This document shows positions 1 to 9,434 of a DNA stretch of 64,000 bases, piece after piece. Numbering within the stretch: position 1 is the first letter of the stretch; each line of letters opens with the position of its first letter. The translations under genes were made by a program, and so were the position numbers. The notes below the pieces were generated by a model that did no database searches, was not told the DNA's origin, and saw only the letters and a program-made list of their open reading frames with translations. Source of the stretch: Roseibium aggregatum (lineage in GTDB: Bacteria; Pseudomonadota; Alphaproteobacteria; Rhizobiales; Stappiaceae); contig NZ_JABFCZ010000003.1 of assembly GCF_014692675.1 (NCBI RefSeq), positions 1-64,000 on the forward strand. The letters run 5' to 3'.

Positions 1-146
1 AATTTGGCTGATCAGCTTCATGAGCTATGATCTGGGATACATCGACCTGGAGCAGAGAACACTACAGACAATCGACAACCCGTTCGGCACGAGGTTGTAA
101 CCCATGTCTCCGGTACAAACTGTTACCTATGTCTCCGGGTCGGACA
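1..146 (+). mobile_element. Right end of an IS481-family insertion sequence (left part outside window)
   Basis: The stretch carries the last codons of an IS481-type transposase and then a terminal repeat. Read from the other strand the repeat begins TGTCCGACCCGGAGACATAG and ends near base 146. A related copy of the core (ACCCATGTCTCCGG) lies at about 101-114 and another (ACCTATGTCTCCGG) at 125-138, so the end contains a short sub-terminal duplication. The element stops about 11 bases before the CCA end of tRNA-Pro. Only the right end is in the window, so the target duplication and intactness cannot be judged. The family is recognised from the protein tail and the terminal sequence type. Confidence 0.65.
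2..100 (+). CDS. IS481-family transposase, C-terminal fragment (5' partial)
   Basis: An open frame enters from the left edge and stops with TAA at 98-100. The 32 visible residues include SYDLGYIDLEQRTLQ and DNPFGTRL, which match the conserved C-terminal tail of IS481/IS3-like DDE transposases found widely in Hyphomicrobiales. The catalytic DDE core would lie upstream, outside the window, so activity cannot be judged. Confidence 0.65.
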   Translation: MWLISFMSYDLGYIDLEQRTLQTIDNPFGTRL

Positions 147-157
147 CCGGGGAGAAA

Positions 158-234
158 TGGTCGGAGTGAGAGGATTCGAACCTCCGACCCCCTCGTCCCG
201 AACGAGGTGCGCTACCAGGCTGCGCTACACTCCG
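158..234 (-). tRNA. tRNA-Pro (anticodon CGG)
   Basis: On the minus strand a complete cloverleaf can be drawn: acceptor arm CGGAGTG/CACTCCG, D arm GCGC...GCGC, anticodon stem CCTCG/CGAGG with loop TTCGGGA (anticodon CGG), and T arm GGAGG-TTCGAAT-CCTCT. A discriminator A and an encoded CCA end follow at 158-161. Upstream on the minus strand an AT-rich TATATT at 242-247 could be its -10 box. Confidence 0.95.
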
Positions 235-588
235 ATCCAATATATTTCAGGTTTTTAAGGAAAACCCGACGGGAGCGGCGAAGTCTCCCCCGCCGATGTG
301 GAGCGTCTATTAGCACCGTGTGCCGGTGCCCGCAAGGGGGTTGTGCAAGGGCAGGGCAGAAAAAATACATGCCGCCGATAAGCTCTTCAATTTGGAAAGG
401 AATTGCCGAAAAAGACTGGAGGAGAGGGGAGCGCTTGAAGTCCCGGGCGCTGTGCCGTGTGAGGAAAATGCCTGCCAAAAGGGTATGGCGGAGCGCGTTG
501 GGGAAAACTTTCAAAAACCCGCATTTCAGACGGCAGCCGCAGTCTTGCGCTCGCGCCTAAGCCCCGCTATACAGCGGCCTCACATTCT
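235..588. other. Intergenic region between two tRNA genes, no gene seen
   Basis: The overlapping ORFs here are rich in Arg, Ser and Cys, have no recognisable domain and no convincing ribosome binding site. The first bases probably hold the tRNA-Pro promoter (minus strand) and the last ones the tRNA-Gln promoter. Nothing else is recognised. Confidence 0.5.
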
Positions 589-663
589 TGGGGTGTAGCC
601 AAGCGGTAAGGCAGCGGTTTTTGGTACCGCCATGCGCAGGTTCGAATCCTGCCACCCCAGCCA
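589..663 (+). tRNA. tRNA-Gln (anticodon TTG)
   Basis: Acceptor arm TGGGGTG/CACCCCA, anticodon stem GCGGT/ACCGC with loop TTTTGGT (anticodon TTG), T loop TTCGAAT, discriminator G and an encoded CCA at 661-663. The truncated permease begins within about 45 bases of its 3' end. Confidence 0.95.
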
Positions 664-704
664 CCTTTTCTCCCCTCACATTGCCGCCTCGCGTGACATC
701 GCAA

Positions 705-1088
705 CCCCTCAGCTTTTCCCTGATCGTGGGCGCGCTGGCCGTCCCACTGGGCAGTCTGCCCCCGATACTGGCCCTTGCCGTGGTCTACTTCGTGACCTCG
801 ATCCTGACCGAAATCGTCACCAACAATGCCGTAGCTGTGATCATGACGGCGATTGCCGTCGGCGTTGCGACGCAACTCGGACTGGACCCGCGAGCCTTCG
901 TGGTCGCGGTGATGTTTGGCGCCAGTGCCAGTTTCGCCACGCCGATCGGTTACCAGACCAACACGATGGTCTATAGCGCCGGAGGCTACCGTTTCGCCGA
1001 TTTCCTTCGCCTCGGCTTGCCGATGAACCTTCTGTCGGGAGTGATCACGGTCCTGCTCGCACCGCTTATCTGGCCGTTGACGCCCTGA
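705..1088 (+). pseudogene. Truncated SLC13/DASS-type permease, C-terminal remnant
   Basis: About 125 residues are homologous in type to the last third of SLC13-family (divalent anion:Na+ symporter) permeases. They include the hydrophobic segment ALAVVYFVTSILTEIVTNNA, the conserved block GASASFATPIGYQTNTMVY and a final hydrophobic helix ending at a normal TGA. The N-terminal transport half is missing. The open frame upstream only reads back through tRNA-Gln without a credible start, so this looks like a gene decapitated at the tRNA 3' end, for example by integration and later loss of an element. It is unlikely to be expressed or functional. Confidence 0.75.
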
Positions 1089-1198
1089 TCATGGGCGCGT
1101 GGCGTAGGGATCGCGGTGGAGAGTGAGGGACGGAGGCGGTCGTGTGCGCCTGTCTTGTTCCTGGTTTGCCGCGGACTGGGAGGCCGACAGAAAGAGGA

Positions 1199-1681
1199 TT
1201 ACCGCTTGCCGAAGGTTCGTCCCTTGCCGCGGGCCCGGGACACCGATCCGGGAATGCCATCGTTACCGCTGGCGGCGGAAAAGCGCGATGCCATATCCTC
1301 GAGATCCGCGGTTTTCCTGAGGTTCGGCAGGGCCTGGTCCGACGGGCGCAGAACCTGGGTCCGTTCGAGCTTGATCGGCCGTTTTTCCGATACGAAATGC
1401 ACGCCACAGGCCAGGCCGTCTTCCCAGCGCCGTTCACAGGTGACCTCGAACCCTTCCAGCTCGATACGCAGTTCGAATTCCTTCGGAATCAGATACGCTT
1501 GGTCGAATTCAAGGCGGGCGCCATGGGGCGAAATATTGCGAACGACGCAAGGGACGCTACGCAAACCTTCCTTGAACAGAACCTTCGCCTTCTTCAGAAC
1601 GCGGGCCCTGTGTTCGCGCGGGACTTCGAGGTCCTCACGGTCCTCTCTTTCCACGTGGTTGGGTGTGTCTGTATCGTGCAT
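1199..1681 (-). CDS. PilZ-domain protein (probable c-di-GMP receptor)
   Basis: The 160-residue soluble protein carries one PilZ domain over residues ~20-110. RARVLKKAKVLF followed by the strand VVRNISPHGARLEF corresponds to the RxxxR and (D/N)xSxxG c-di-GMP binding elements, and RRWEDGLACGVHF closes the barrel. The second motif is well conserved; the arginine pair is looser, so nucleotide binding is probable but not certain. The ~45-residue C-terminal tail is Ser/Arg/Lys-rich and low in complexity. It stands alone, 224 bases from the multicopper oxidase gene on the same strand. PilZ proteins of this single-domain type usually regulate motility, exopolysaccharide or cell envelope processes by protein contact; the target here is unknown. 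Confidence 0.8.
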   Translation of the reverse strand: MHDTDTPNHVEREDREDLEVPREHRARVLKKAKVLFKEGLRSVPCVVRNISPHGARLEFDQAYLIPKEFELRIELEGFEVTCERRWEDGLACGVHFVSEKRPIKLERTQVLRPSDQALPNLRKTADLEDMASRFSAASGNDGIPGSVSRARGKGRTFGKR

Positions 1682-1905
1682 CCGGCAAGTTCCTGACTGG
1701 CTTCCAGCCTCTCCACCTAATTTAACAGCTAAGCTATTGATATTCTCTGAACAAATATCGGTTGCAGTATCGGTAATTGTTGCAGTTAAACGTGTGGCGC
1801 AATGGGAATGGCGCCCTTTCGGAGTGGTCGAGGGCTGTTTTCAAGCGGAAACACGGCTCCGTGGACGGATTTTACCGGCCGGTTCCAGGCCGGCGGCACG
1901 CAGCC

Positions 1906-3291
1906 TCAGGCTTCCACGCGGATATAGCCGGTCAGTCCCGTTTTCTGATGTTCGATGACATGGCAATGGAACGCCCAGTTGCCCGGATTGTCCGCGACCA
2001 GGGCGACTTCCAGGGTTTCTTCCTTCAGCAGCAGAACCGTGTCGGTCACCAGCGGCGGCAGGGCGCGCTTGTTGGAACGCAACAGCCGGAACGAGTGCCC
2101 GTGCAGGTGAATGGGATGGGCGTTCGGGGACTCGTTCCTGAAGCGCAGGATATAGGATTTGCCCTGCTTCAGGACAGCGAGCGGATCGATCGGGCTGGGC
2201 ACATCTCCCTTCCAGGCGACCCGGTTGATCGACCAGAACGTATAGCCGAGCGAGCCGCAGATGCTGGGCAACGGCGCATCTCCCTGGGGCGACCAGCCGA
2301 ACACGAACTCGACGGTCTCGGCGTTGGCGAGATCGGCATCCGGCACCGGATTGGGCCGGAGCGGTTTCAGGTCTGCGAGGTTCCGTTTGGCGCTCGGCCC
2401 GGTCGGGCGGAAGGTCGCAAGGGTTTTCGGACCCTTTTGCGTTTGCAGGCTGAGGCTGACGGTCCGGTCTCCGGTGTCCGGAACCCGGAGCGCAATATCC
2501 GCCCGTTGTCCCGGAGCAATGATCAGATCCCTGGGTGCAAGCGGCTGGGGCAGGGGATTGGAATCGAGTGCGATCACCTGTGCGGAGCCGCCGGTCAGGT
2601 CATAGGTGCCGATGCGGGTCAGGTCCGTGACCGCCAGCCGCAGGCGCACGAGGCTTCCGGCGGGCAGCTCGTAAGTCGGCGCCATTTCCCAGTTCACGGT
2701 GGAAACGGTTCCGAGCGTGCCGCCGCGCGCCGCGTTGCGCGCCTTGAACAGTTTGATGAACTGGCCGTCGCCGCCGAGGCGGAAGTCGCGGATATTGAGC
2801 ACGAGGTCCTGATCGAAGCCGGCGTCTTCGGCGTCTTCGACCACCAGTACGCCGGTCAGGCCCTTCGCCATTTGCGCTAGCGTGTTGCAATGGGGGTGAT
2901 ACCAGAAGGTCCCCGCGTCCGGCGGTTGAAGGGTGTAGCGGAAGCTTTCGCCCGGTTCGATCGGTTTCTGGGTCAGATAGGGAACGCCGTCCATCTCGTT
3001 GGCAACGCGCAGACCGTGCCAGTGAACGACCGTGGCTTCATTGAGATCGTTGACGACGTCGACGGTAAAGCGTTCGCCCTGGCGCATGCGCAGGATCGGC
3101 GGCGGCCCGCCCGCGCCGAAGCTCATCATGCCTTTGGTGACGGCGCCGGGCATGATGGAATGATCGAGGGCCGAGACCGGGAGCCTCAGATCCGCCGCGT
3201 TTGCCCGGGTTGCGGCAAACCCGCCGCCGGCAAAGGCCGTAGCGGTCGCAGCGCTGCCGATCATGAATTCGCGGCGGGACATACCCAACAT
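1906..3291 (-). CDS. Tat-exported multicopper oxidase
   Basis: This 461-residue laccase-like oxidase has a twin-arginine signal (SRREFM followed by an Ala/Gly-rich hydrophobic stretch) and all four copper-ligand motifs: HWHG (~100), WYHPHCN (~142), HPIHLHGHSF (~395) and FHCHVIEHQKTG (~440). Members oxidise phenols, bilirubin or metal ions (Cu+, Mn2+, Fe2+) in the periplasm while reducing O2 to water. The protein has the three-cupredoxin size and no obvious Met-rich loop of the CueO type, so a copper-tolerance role is not specifically supported. The start ATG has a second in-frame ATG three codons later, just before the twin arginines; either is possible. It lies downstream of the ROK kinase on the same strand, 58 bases away. 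Confidence 0.9.
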   Translation of the reverse strand: MLGMSRREFMIGSAATATAFAGGGFAATRANAADLRLPVSALDHSIMPGAVTKGMMSFGAGGPPPILRMRQGERFTVDVVNDLNEATVVHWHGLRVANEMDGVPYLTQKPIEPGESFRYTLQPPDAGTFWYHPHCNTLAQMAKGLTGVLVVEDAEDAGFDQDLVLNIRDFRLGGDGQFIKLFKARNAARGGTLGTVSTVNWEMAPTYELPAGSLVRLRLAVTDLTRIGTYDLTGGSAQVIALDSNPLPQPLAPRDLIIAPGQRADIALRVPDTGDRTVSLSLQTQKGPKTLATFRPTGPSAKRNLADLKPLRPNPVPDADLANAETVEFVFGWSPQGDAPLPSICGSLGYTFWSINRVAWKGDVPSPIDPLAVLKQGKSYILRFRNESPNAHPIHLHGHSFRLLRSNKRALPPLVTDTVLLLKEETLEVALVADNPGNWAFHCHVIEHQKTGLTGYIRVEA

Positions 3292-3349
3292 GCAATCAGC
3301 CTTTCCGGTGCCGAAGAAACAAGACTATCAGGTTCAGGTTTTCTCGCAA

Positions 3350-4255
3350 TCATCCGCCGAATGCAAGTCGTCCGGCGATCCCGGCGCCTACGAGGCCTCC
3401 ATCTCCCGCATGTGCGCCGGGAACCACCAGCGGGTCGGTGTAGTCGGCAAGGGTCAGCTCCCGGGTCTTTTCGTCGATCAGCGCAATCAGCGCGGCCTCG
3501 TTCGACAGTCCGCCGCCGACGGGCACGATATCGGCGCCCGTCAGGTTGACGGCCATGGCAAGCGCGCGCGACAGCAGCGTGGCGTAAATCTCCACGGTTC
3601 GGCCCGTCTTCCGCTCGCCGTCCTGCCATCCGTCGGTGATGTCCCTGGCGGAGAGTGCTTCGTCGAACAGCGTCGCATGGATCCGCTTCAAGCCCCGGGC
3701 GGAGCCGGCCGCGTCGACGCAATTGGTCAGGCCGCAGCCGCATGGAAAGGGCGGGATCCCTTCGATCGTGCCGCCGGCCGTCGGGTCGATCACCGGTCCG
3801 TGGCCCCATTCGCCGGCAATCCCGCCGTGGCCGGTGACCAGCTTGCCGTCGATGACCAGTCCGCCGCCGACGCCGGAACCGAGAATGATCGCAAACACGT
3901 TCGCCTTGCCGCGGCCCGCGCCCTGAAGCGCTTCGGCAAGGGCGAAACAATCCGCGTCATTGGTAATCCTGACCGGGCGCTCGAGGGCGGCTGCGAGGTC
4001 TGCCTCGGCCCTGCGGCCGGTGAGTGAGGGAATGTTCGCGACCTTCGCCAATCCAGTGCGCCTGTCGTAGGCGCCGGCAAGAGACACCGAAACCGGCGCC
4101 TTTTCCGATCCCTTCAGGCAGGATGCGACGGCGGCCACGAACGCCGGCCAGTCCCCCGCGGGTGTCTTGATACGGGCTTCCTCAGCTATGGTGCCGTCTG
4201 GCTTCAGACGTCCATGCCGGATATAGGTACCACCGATGTCAAAACAGTCGATCAT
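3350..4255 (-). CDS. nagK: ROK-family sugar kinase, probable N-acetylglucosamine kinase
   Basis: The ~301-residue ROK kinase has the N-terminal phosphate loop DIGGTYIRHG, a second ATP-binding block ILGSGVGGGLVIDGK, catalytic GEWGHGP and the ROK zinc motif CGCGLTNC. The family phosphorylates hexoses. The gene is divergent from nagA with only 59 bases between the starts, which supports N-acetylglucosamine as substrate: kinase product GlcNAc-6-P would feed the deacetylase. The start at 4255 (MIDCFDIGG) is preferred over an 11-codon upstream extension because the ROK fold begins there. No transporter or NagB is visible nearby. Substrate identity is inferred from context. Confidence 0.85.
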   Translation of the reverse strand: MIDCFDIGGTYIRHGRLKPDGTIAEEARIKTPAGDWPAFVAAVASCLKGSEKAPVSVSLAGAYDRRTGLAKVANIPSLTGRRAEADLAAALERPVRITNDADCFALAEALQGAGRGKANVFAIILGSGVGGGLVIDGKLVTGHGGIAGEWGHGPVIDPTAGGTIEGIPPFPCGCGLTNCVDAAGSARGLKRIHATLFDEALSARDITDGWQDGERKTGRTVEIYATLLSRALAMAVNLTGADIVPVGGGLSNEAALIALIDEKTRELTLADYTDPLVVPGAHAGDGGLVGAGIAGRLAFGG

Positions 4256-4314
4256 GGCATTCCTGAATCGCTTCCAGTTGCAGTTCAAAATGACCGCCTA
4301 AAGGAAACAGACCG

Positions 4315-5469
4315 GTGGCCACAGGCAAGGCTTATTTTTCCAGCGCGATTTTCGACGGTACGAACCTGCAAGAAGGCATGGCCCTGCTGGTGGAAGGCAG
4401 CCGTGTTGCCGGGCTTGTTCCCGGGGCAGAGGTTCCGCGCGATCATGAGAAGATCGACCTGGGAGACGGGATCCTGTCGCCGGGGCTGATCGATCTTCAG
4501 GTCAACGGCGGCGGCGGCCTGATGCTCGGTGAGATCGAAAGCCTTGAGGATCTGGCCGTGATCTGCCGGGCGCATGTCGGGCTCGGCACCACCGCGCTGT
4601 TGCCGACCCTGATTACCGACACGCCGGAGAACACCCTCAGGGTGCTGGAAATCGCCGGCATTGCAGCGCGGGAGAAGGTTCCCGGTTTCGCAGGCCTTCA
4701 CCTGGAGGGACCGCATCTGGATCCGTCCAGAAAAGGCGCCCACGATGCCAGACTGATCCGCCCGATGGCGGCGCGGGACCTGGACGCCTATCTTGAGGCG
4801 GCCCGGGCAATGCCGAGCCTGATGATGACCGTTGCTCCCGAAGCCGTCAGCCGGGACCAGATCCGGTCCCTGACCGAGGCGGGCGTGATCGTCAGCCTGG
4901 GACACAGCAATGCCACCTACGATGCGGTTTATGCGTCCGTGGAGGCGGGAGCGACCTGTATCACCCATCTTTACAATGCGATGAGCCCGCTGGCGCACCG
5001 CGATCCGGGCATGGTCGGTGCTGCGCTCAACATCGGTCAGCTTCATGCGGGGCTGATTGCCGACGGCGTTCATGTGGATCCGGCGGCCGTTGAAATCGCC
5101 CTGCGCGCCAAGAAGGGACCGGGCGCAATCTTCCTCGTGACCGACGCCATGGCGGTCGCCGGAACCGGCCGGACCGAATTCTCGCTGGGCGGGCGCAGGA
5201 TCCTGAGGGCGAACGGACGGCTGACCCTTGAGAACGGAACGCTTGCCGGGGCCGATATCACCTTGCCGGCAGCTCTGCGCTTCCTGCAGGAACAAGTGGG
5301 CGTTTCGCTGGAAACGGTGCTGAGGATGGCGACAAGCCTTCCTGCGGCCACGATCGGACGGCAGGACGAACTCGGTTGCCTGGTTTCCGGAGCGAGGGCC
5401 GACTTTGTCCAGTTTTCATCAGATGGGTCGGTACGGTCTGTTTGGCTTGGTGGTCTCAAACAACTATAG
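4315..5469 (+). CDS. nagA: N-acetylglucosamine-6-phosphate deacetylase
   Basis: This 384-residue amidohydrolase removes acetate from GlcNAc-6-P to give glucosamine-6-P for cell-wall recycling or chitin catabolism. Diagnostic blocks are LQVNGGGGL, the metal-site HLEGPHLDPSRKGAH, LGHSNATYDAV, GATCITHLYNAMSP and the catalytic TDAMAVAGTG. The length is normal for NagA. It starts with GTG after an AAAGGAAA ribosome-binding sequence. It is divergent from the ROK kinase, so the short shared gap must hold both promoters. No repressor operator was recognised in that gap. Confidence 0.93.
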   Translation: MATGKAYFSSAIFDGTNLQEGMALLVEGSRVAGLVPGAEVPRDHEKIDLGDGILSPGLIDLQVNGGGGLMLGEIESLEDLAVICRAHVGLGTTALLPTLITDTPENTLRVLEIAGIAAREKVPGFAGLHLEGPHLDPSRKGAHDARLIRPMAARDLDAYLEAARAMPSLMMTVAPEAVSRDQIRSLTEAGVIVSLGHSNATYDAVYASVEAGATCITHLYNAMSPLAHRDPGMVGAALNIGQLHAGLIADGVHVDPAAVEIALRAKKGPGAIFLVTDAMAVAGTGRTEFSLGGRRILRANGRLTLENGTLAGADITLPAALRFLQEQVGVSLETVLRMATSLPAATIGRQDELGCLVSGARADFVQFSSDGSVRSVWLGGLKQL

Positions 5470-5623
5470 CGCGGTGAAGCACACGCTCTCGATGTTTTCG
5501 CAATTGCGCGAAATTGAGACTAAATTACCAAACAACCGATGTGCCGGAGAAATACCGTTTGTTTCCTGAAGACAGGGAGACCGGTAAAGTCCGCAATGTT
5601 CAGATGTGATGCAAGGAGCCGTG

Positions 5624-6490
5624 GTGACCCTCACCAAGTCAAATACCGTAGAGGCAACAGTTCAGCCGCTGCTCGCCCTGGCGATTGCCGCCGGAGCGAA
5701 GATTCTTGAGATTTATGCCGAACCGTTTGAATCGACTGAAAAGTCCGACGGATCTCCGGTGACGGCCGCGGATGCGGCTGCGGAAGAGGTCATACTGGCG
5801 GGTCTCGAACGGCTCTTTCCCGGAATTCCGGTTGTTGCGGAAGAGGCGGTCGAAGCCGGAAGCCTTCCCGCCGTTTCCGGACGGTATTTTCTGGTCGACC
5901 CTCTGGACGGAACCCGAGAATTCCTGAAGCGCAACGGCGAGTTCACGGTGAATATCGCTCTGATCGAGAACGGTGTCCCGGTTTTCGGCGTCGTGCTGGC
6001 GCCTGCCCTTGACGAGATCTACTGGGGCGGGGAACTGCCTGCGGATCTTGTCGGGGGAAAGCCGTCAGTTTCCGGTGCCTTTTCCGGAAAGATTTCGGGA
6101 GACGGAATAGCGGATGTGACACCGATAAAGGTCAGGGGCCGGCCGGCCGCCGGCCTGTCGGTTCTGGCCAGCCGGTCGCATCTGTCGGAAGAAACCGCCG
6201 CCCTGATCGACAGGCTCGACGTCGTCGAACGGCTGTCGGTCGGCTCCAGCCTGAAACTTTGCTGGGTGGCGGCAGGCAAGGCCGATCTTTATCCGCGGTT
6301 GTCGCCGACCATGCAGTGGGATATTGCGGCTGGAGATGCGGTTCTGCGGGCAGCCGGCGGCCATGTGCTTGAGGCGGAAAGCCTGAAGCCGCTCGCCTAC
6401 ACGGTGCCGGCGGGCGCCGAAAAAAGCGATCTTCTCAATCCGCACTTTATCGCTCTGAGCGAACCGGATCTGCTGGCGGCACTTGCCTGA
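5624..6490 (+). CDS. cysQ: 3'(2'),5'-bisphosphate nucleotidase CysQ
   Basis: This inositol-monophosphatase-fold enzyme hydrolyses PAP to AMP, removing the by-product of PAPS-dependent sulfate reduction or sulfonation. Visible motifs are DGSPVTAADAAAEEV, VVAEEA, the metal-binding VDPLDGTREFL, and WDIAAGDAVLRAAGG near the C-terminus, all typical for CysQ. Length is ~288 residues with the GTG at 5624, chosen because AAGGAG at 5613-5618 is correctly spaced for it; upstream GTG/ATG codons at 5606 and 5609 precede that site. The gene lies 63 bases before cysD in the same direction, consistent with a sulfate-activation operon. Confidence 0.9.
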   Translation: MTLTKSNTVEATVQPLLALAIAAGAKILEIYAEPFESTEKSDGSPVTAADAAAEEVILAGLERLFPGIPVVAEEAVEAGSLPAVSGRYFLVDPLDGTREFLKRNGEFTVNIALIENGVPVFGVVLAPALDEIYWGGELPADLVGGKPSVSGAFSGKISGDGIADVTPIKVRGRPAAGLSVLASRSHLSEETAALIDRLDVVERLSVGSSLKLCWVAAGKADLYPRLSPTMQWDIAAGDAVLRAAGGHVLEAESLKPLAYTVPAGAEKSDLLNPHFIALSEPDLLAALA

Positions 6491-6553
6491 TCCGGACATT
6501 GAATTTACCGCCGGACGACGGGTCCGGCCTGACGAGTTGGGGTTTTAATACTC

Positions 6554-7483
6554 ATGAACGTGACAGCAAACGGCTTGACGGCGCAGCGCTTGAGCAACTT
6601 GCGCCGGCTGGAGGCGGAAAGCATTCACATTATCCGTGAGGTCGCGGCGGAATTCCGCAATCCGGTGATGCTCTATTCCATCGGCAAGGATTCCGGCGTG
6701 ATGCTGCATCTGGCGATGAAGGCGTTCTATCCGTCCAAGCCGCCTTTCCCGCTGCTCCATGTGGATACCACCTGGAAGTTCCGCGACATGATCACCTTCC
6801 GGGACGAAACCGCAAAGCGGCTCGGTCTCGACCTGATCGTCTATACCAATCCGGAAGGTGTGGCACAGGGGATCAATCCCTTCGACCACGGCTCTTCCGT
6901 CCATACCCACATCATGAAGACCGAAGCTCTGAAGCAGGCGCTGACCAAATACGGCTTCGATGCCGCCTTCGGCGGCGCGCGCCGGGACGAGGAAAAGTCC
7001 CGCGCAAAGGAACGGGTGTTCTCGTTCCGCAATTCCAGCCACGGCTGGGACCCGAAGAACCAGCGGCCGGAACTGTGGAACCTTTATAACGCTCGCGTGG
7101 CCAAGGGCGAGAGCATCCGCGCGTTTCCGCTCTCCAACTGGACCGAACTCGATATCTGGCAGTACATCCTGACCGAGAACATTCCGATGGTCCCGCTCTA
7201 CAAGGCGGCGCGCCGACCCGTGGTGGAACGCGACGGCATGCTGATCATGGTCGATGACGAGCGCATGCCGCTTCTGCCGGGCGAGGTTGTCCAGGAGAAG
7301 ATGGTGCGGTTCCGCACGCTCGGCTGCTATCCGCTGACCGGCGCGATTGAATCGGATGCCGATACCCTGCAGGCCATCGTCAAGGAAATGCTGATCGCCC
7401 GGACCTCGGAACGGTCCGGCCGCCTGATCGATCATGACGACTCGGCTTCCATGGAGAAGAAAAAGCGCGAGGGCTACTTCTGA
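6554..7483 (+). CDS. cysD: Sulfate adenylyltransferase subunit 2
   Basis: This 309-residue PP-loop ATP sulfurylase subunit forms adenosine 5'-phosphosulfate from ATP and sulfate together with the CysN GTPase. The PP-loop appears as [15 protein letters not shown] (SxGKDS), followed by [12 protein letters not shown] and the conserved [15 protein letters not shown]. The C-terminal [25 protein letters not shown] ending matches the family. Its stop overlaps the start of cysNC (TGATG), indicating translational coupling. Confidence 0.96.
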   Translation: MNVTANGLTAQRLSNLRRLEAESIHIIREVAAEFRNPVMLYSIGKDSGVMLHLAMKAFYPSKPPFPLLHVDTTWKFRDMITFRDETAKRLGLDLIVYTNPEGVAQGINPFDHGSSVHTHIMKTEALKQALTKYGFDAAFGGARRDEEKSRAKERVFSFRNSSHGWDPKNQRPELWNLYNARVAKGESIRAFPLSNWTELDIWQYILTENIPMVPLYKAARRPVVERDGMLIMVDDERMPLLPGEVVQEKMVRFRTLGCYPLTGAIESDADTLQAIVKEMLIARTSERSGRLIDHDDSASMEKKKREGYF

Positions 7484-9387
7484 TGTCGATGAACGAACAG
7501 ATCCTGGCCTCCGAAGAGGCGGTGACCGAATATATCCTTGCCCAGGAAGACAAGGACCAGCTGCGCTTCCTGACCTGCGGTTCGGTGGACGACGGCAAGT
7601 CGACCCTGATCGGCCGGCTTCTCTATGACACAAAGCTGATCTTCGAGGATCAGCTGGCGGCGCTCGAACGGGATTCGAAGAAGCACGGGACGGTCGGCGA
7701 GGAGATCGATCTGGCGCTTCTGGTCGACGGCCTGGAGGCCGAGCGCGAGCAGGGCATCACCATCGACGTCGCCTACCGGTTCTTTGCGACCGACAAGCGC
7801 AAGTTCATCGTCGCCGATACGCCGGGCCACGAACAATATACCCGAAACATGGCGACCGGCGCCTCGACCGCCGATCTGGCGGTGCTTCTGGTCGATGCGC
7901 GCAACGGCCTGATGGTGCAGACCCGGCGCCATGCGTTTATCGCCTCCCTGCTCGGCATCCGCCACGTGGTGCTTGCGGTCAACAAGATCGACCTGGTCGA
8001 TTATTCCGAAACCCGGTTTGAGGAAATCCGGGCCGAATTCGAGAGCTTTGCCAACGGTTTCGATTTCGAAACCTTTGTCGCCATTCCCATGTCGGCGCGC
8101 TTCGGAGACAATGTCACCGCAAGAAGCGAGCGGATGGGCTGGTACAATGGTCCGACACTCCTGGAGCATCTGGAAACCGTCGATGTGGGAGAGCATGTGC
8201 TCGAGGCGCCGTTCCGCTTTCCCGTCCAGTGGGTGAACCGTCCCAACCTGGATTTCCGGGGCTATTCGGGCACGATAGCCAGCGGCAAGGTGGCCGTCGG
8301 CGACAGCGTTGTCGTGGCAGGGCCGGGCAAGACTTCGAAAGTCGCCAGGATCATCGCGCCTGAAGGGGACGTGAAAACCGCACGGGCCGAAGAGGCCGTG
8401 ACCATCACGCTCGAGGACGAGATCGATATTTCCCGCGGGGATCAGCTGTGCGCCCCGGAGGCCCGTCCCGATGTGGCCGACCAGATGGCCGCTCACGTGA
8501 TCTGGATGGCGGACGACGCCATGTTGCCGGGCCGGTCCTATCTGATGAAGATCGGCACCAAGACGGTGACGGCGACGGTGACGGAGATCAAGCACAAGAT
8601 CAACGTCAATTCCTTCGAACATATTGCCGCGAAGAAGCTGGATCTCAACGAGATCGCCTTCTGCAATCTGGCGCTGAGCCAGGCCGTCGCCTTCGACCCT
8701 TATGAGGCGAACCGGTCGACCGGTTCCTTCATCCTGATCGACCGCATGACCAATGCGACGGTCGGCGCCGGCATGGTGTGGTTCGCGCTCCGGCGTGCGA
8801 CCAACATCCATTGGCAGGCGCTGGAAGTGGACAAGGCGGCGCGTGCGGAAAGCCTCGGCCAGAAGCCGGCGGTTCTGTGGTTCACCGGCCTGTCCGGCTC
8901 CGGCAAGTCGACCATCGCCTCCATCGTGGAAAAGAAGCTCCACGCGGAAGGCAAGCAGACCTATACGCTCGACGGCGACAACATCCGCCACGGGCTGAAC
9001 CGGGACCTTGGCTTCACCGACGCCGACCGGGTGGAAAACATCCGCCGCGTGGGCGAGGTGGCACGGCTGTTCGCCGATGCGGGCCTGATCACGCTGGTGT
9101 CGTTCATCTCGCCGTTCCGTTCCGAACGCGGCATGGCGCGGGAACTGCTGGACGAGGGCGAGTTTTTCGAGGTCTTTGTCGACACGCCGATCGAGGAGTG
9201 CAAGAAGCGCGATCCGAAGGGGCTCTACAAGAAGGCGGCTGCCGGCGAGATCAAGAATTTCACCGGCATCGACAGCCCCTATGAAGCGCCCGAGAATGCC
9301 GAGATCCACCTGCACAACGTCAATCGGGATCCCGAAGAGGTCGCCGACGAGGTGATCAGGTTCCTCAAGGACAAAGGCATCGCCTGA
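7483..9387 (+). CDS. cysNC: Bifunctional sulfate adenylyltransferase subunit 1 / APS kinase
   Basis: The 634-residue fusion has a CysN GTPase at residues 1-~440 and an APS kinase (CysC) from ~465 to the end. GTPase motifs are [14 protein letters not shown] (G1), [12 protein letters not shown] (G3) and NKIDLVDY (G4); the kinase has [12 protein letters not shown] (Walker A) and [15 protein letters not shown]. It drives APS synthesis by GTP hydrolysis and then phosphorylates APS to PAPS. CysN-CysC fusions are common in Hyphomicrobiales. PAPS may feed sulfation as well as cysteine synthesis; reductase genes are not in this window. A bidirectional terminator follows directly. Confidence 0.96.
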   Translation: MSMNEQILASEEAVTEYILAQEDKDQLRFLTCGSVDDGKSTLIGRLLYDTKLIFEDQLAALERDSKKHGTVGEEIDLALLVDGLEAEREQGITIDVAYRFFATDKRKFIVADTPGHEQYTRNMATGASTADLAVLLVDARNGLMVQTRRHAFIASLLGIRHVVLAVNKIDLVDYSETRFEEIRAEFESFANGFDFETFVAIPMSARFGDNVTARSERMGWYNGPTLLEHLETVDVGEHVLEAPFRFPVQWVNRPNLDFRGYSGTIASGKVAVGDSVVVAGPGKTSKVARIIAPEGDVKTARAEEAVTITLEDEIDISRGDQLCAPEARPDVADQMAAHVIWMADDAMLPGRSYLMKIGTKTVTATVTEIKHKINVNSFEHIAAKKLDLNEIAFCNLALSQAVAFDPYEANRSTGSFILIDRMTNATVGAGMVWFALRRATNIHWQALEVDKAARAESLGQKPAVLWFTGLSGSGKSTIASIVEKKLHAEGKQTYTLDGDNIRHGLNRDLGFTDADRVENIRRVGEVARLFADAGLITLVSFISPFRSERGMARELLDEGEFFEVFVDTPIEECKKRDPKGLYKKAAAGEIKNFTGIDSPYEAPENAEIHLHNVNRDPEEVADEVIRFLKDKGIA

Positions 9388-9401
9388 GGGCGGGATGCCA
9401 C

Positions 9402-9434
9402 AGAAAAGGCCGGGCAAACAGCCCGACCTTTTCT
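9402..9434. terminator. Bidirectional intrinsic terminator between cysNC and manC
   Basis: AGAAAAGGCCGGGC and GCCCGACCTTTTCT form a 14-bp stem with a single C:A mismatch around an AAACA loop. A-rich and T-rich flanks serve both strands. It lies in the gap between the two convergent genes and overlaps the manC stop codon. Confidence 0.8.

Noticed and set aside
212..514. 100-residue minus-strand ORF between the tRNA genes
   Set aside because: It overlaps tRNA-Pro and has no domain or credible ribosome binding site.
7474..9417. 647-residue minus-strand ORF over cysNC
   Set aside because: It is antisense to a fully recognised fusion enzyme.
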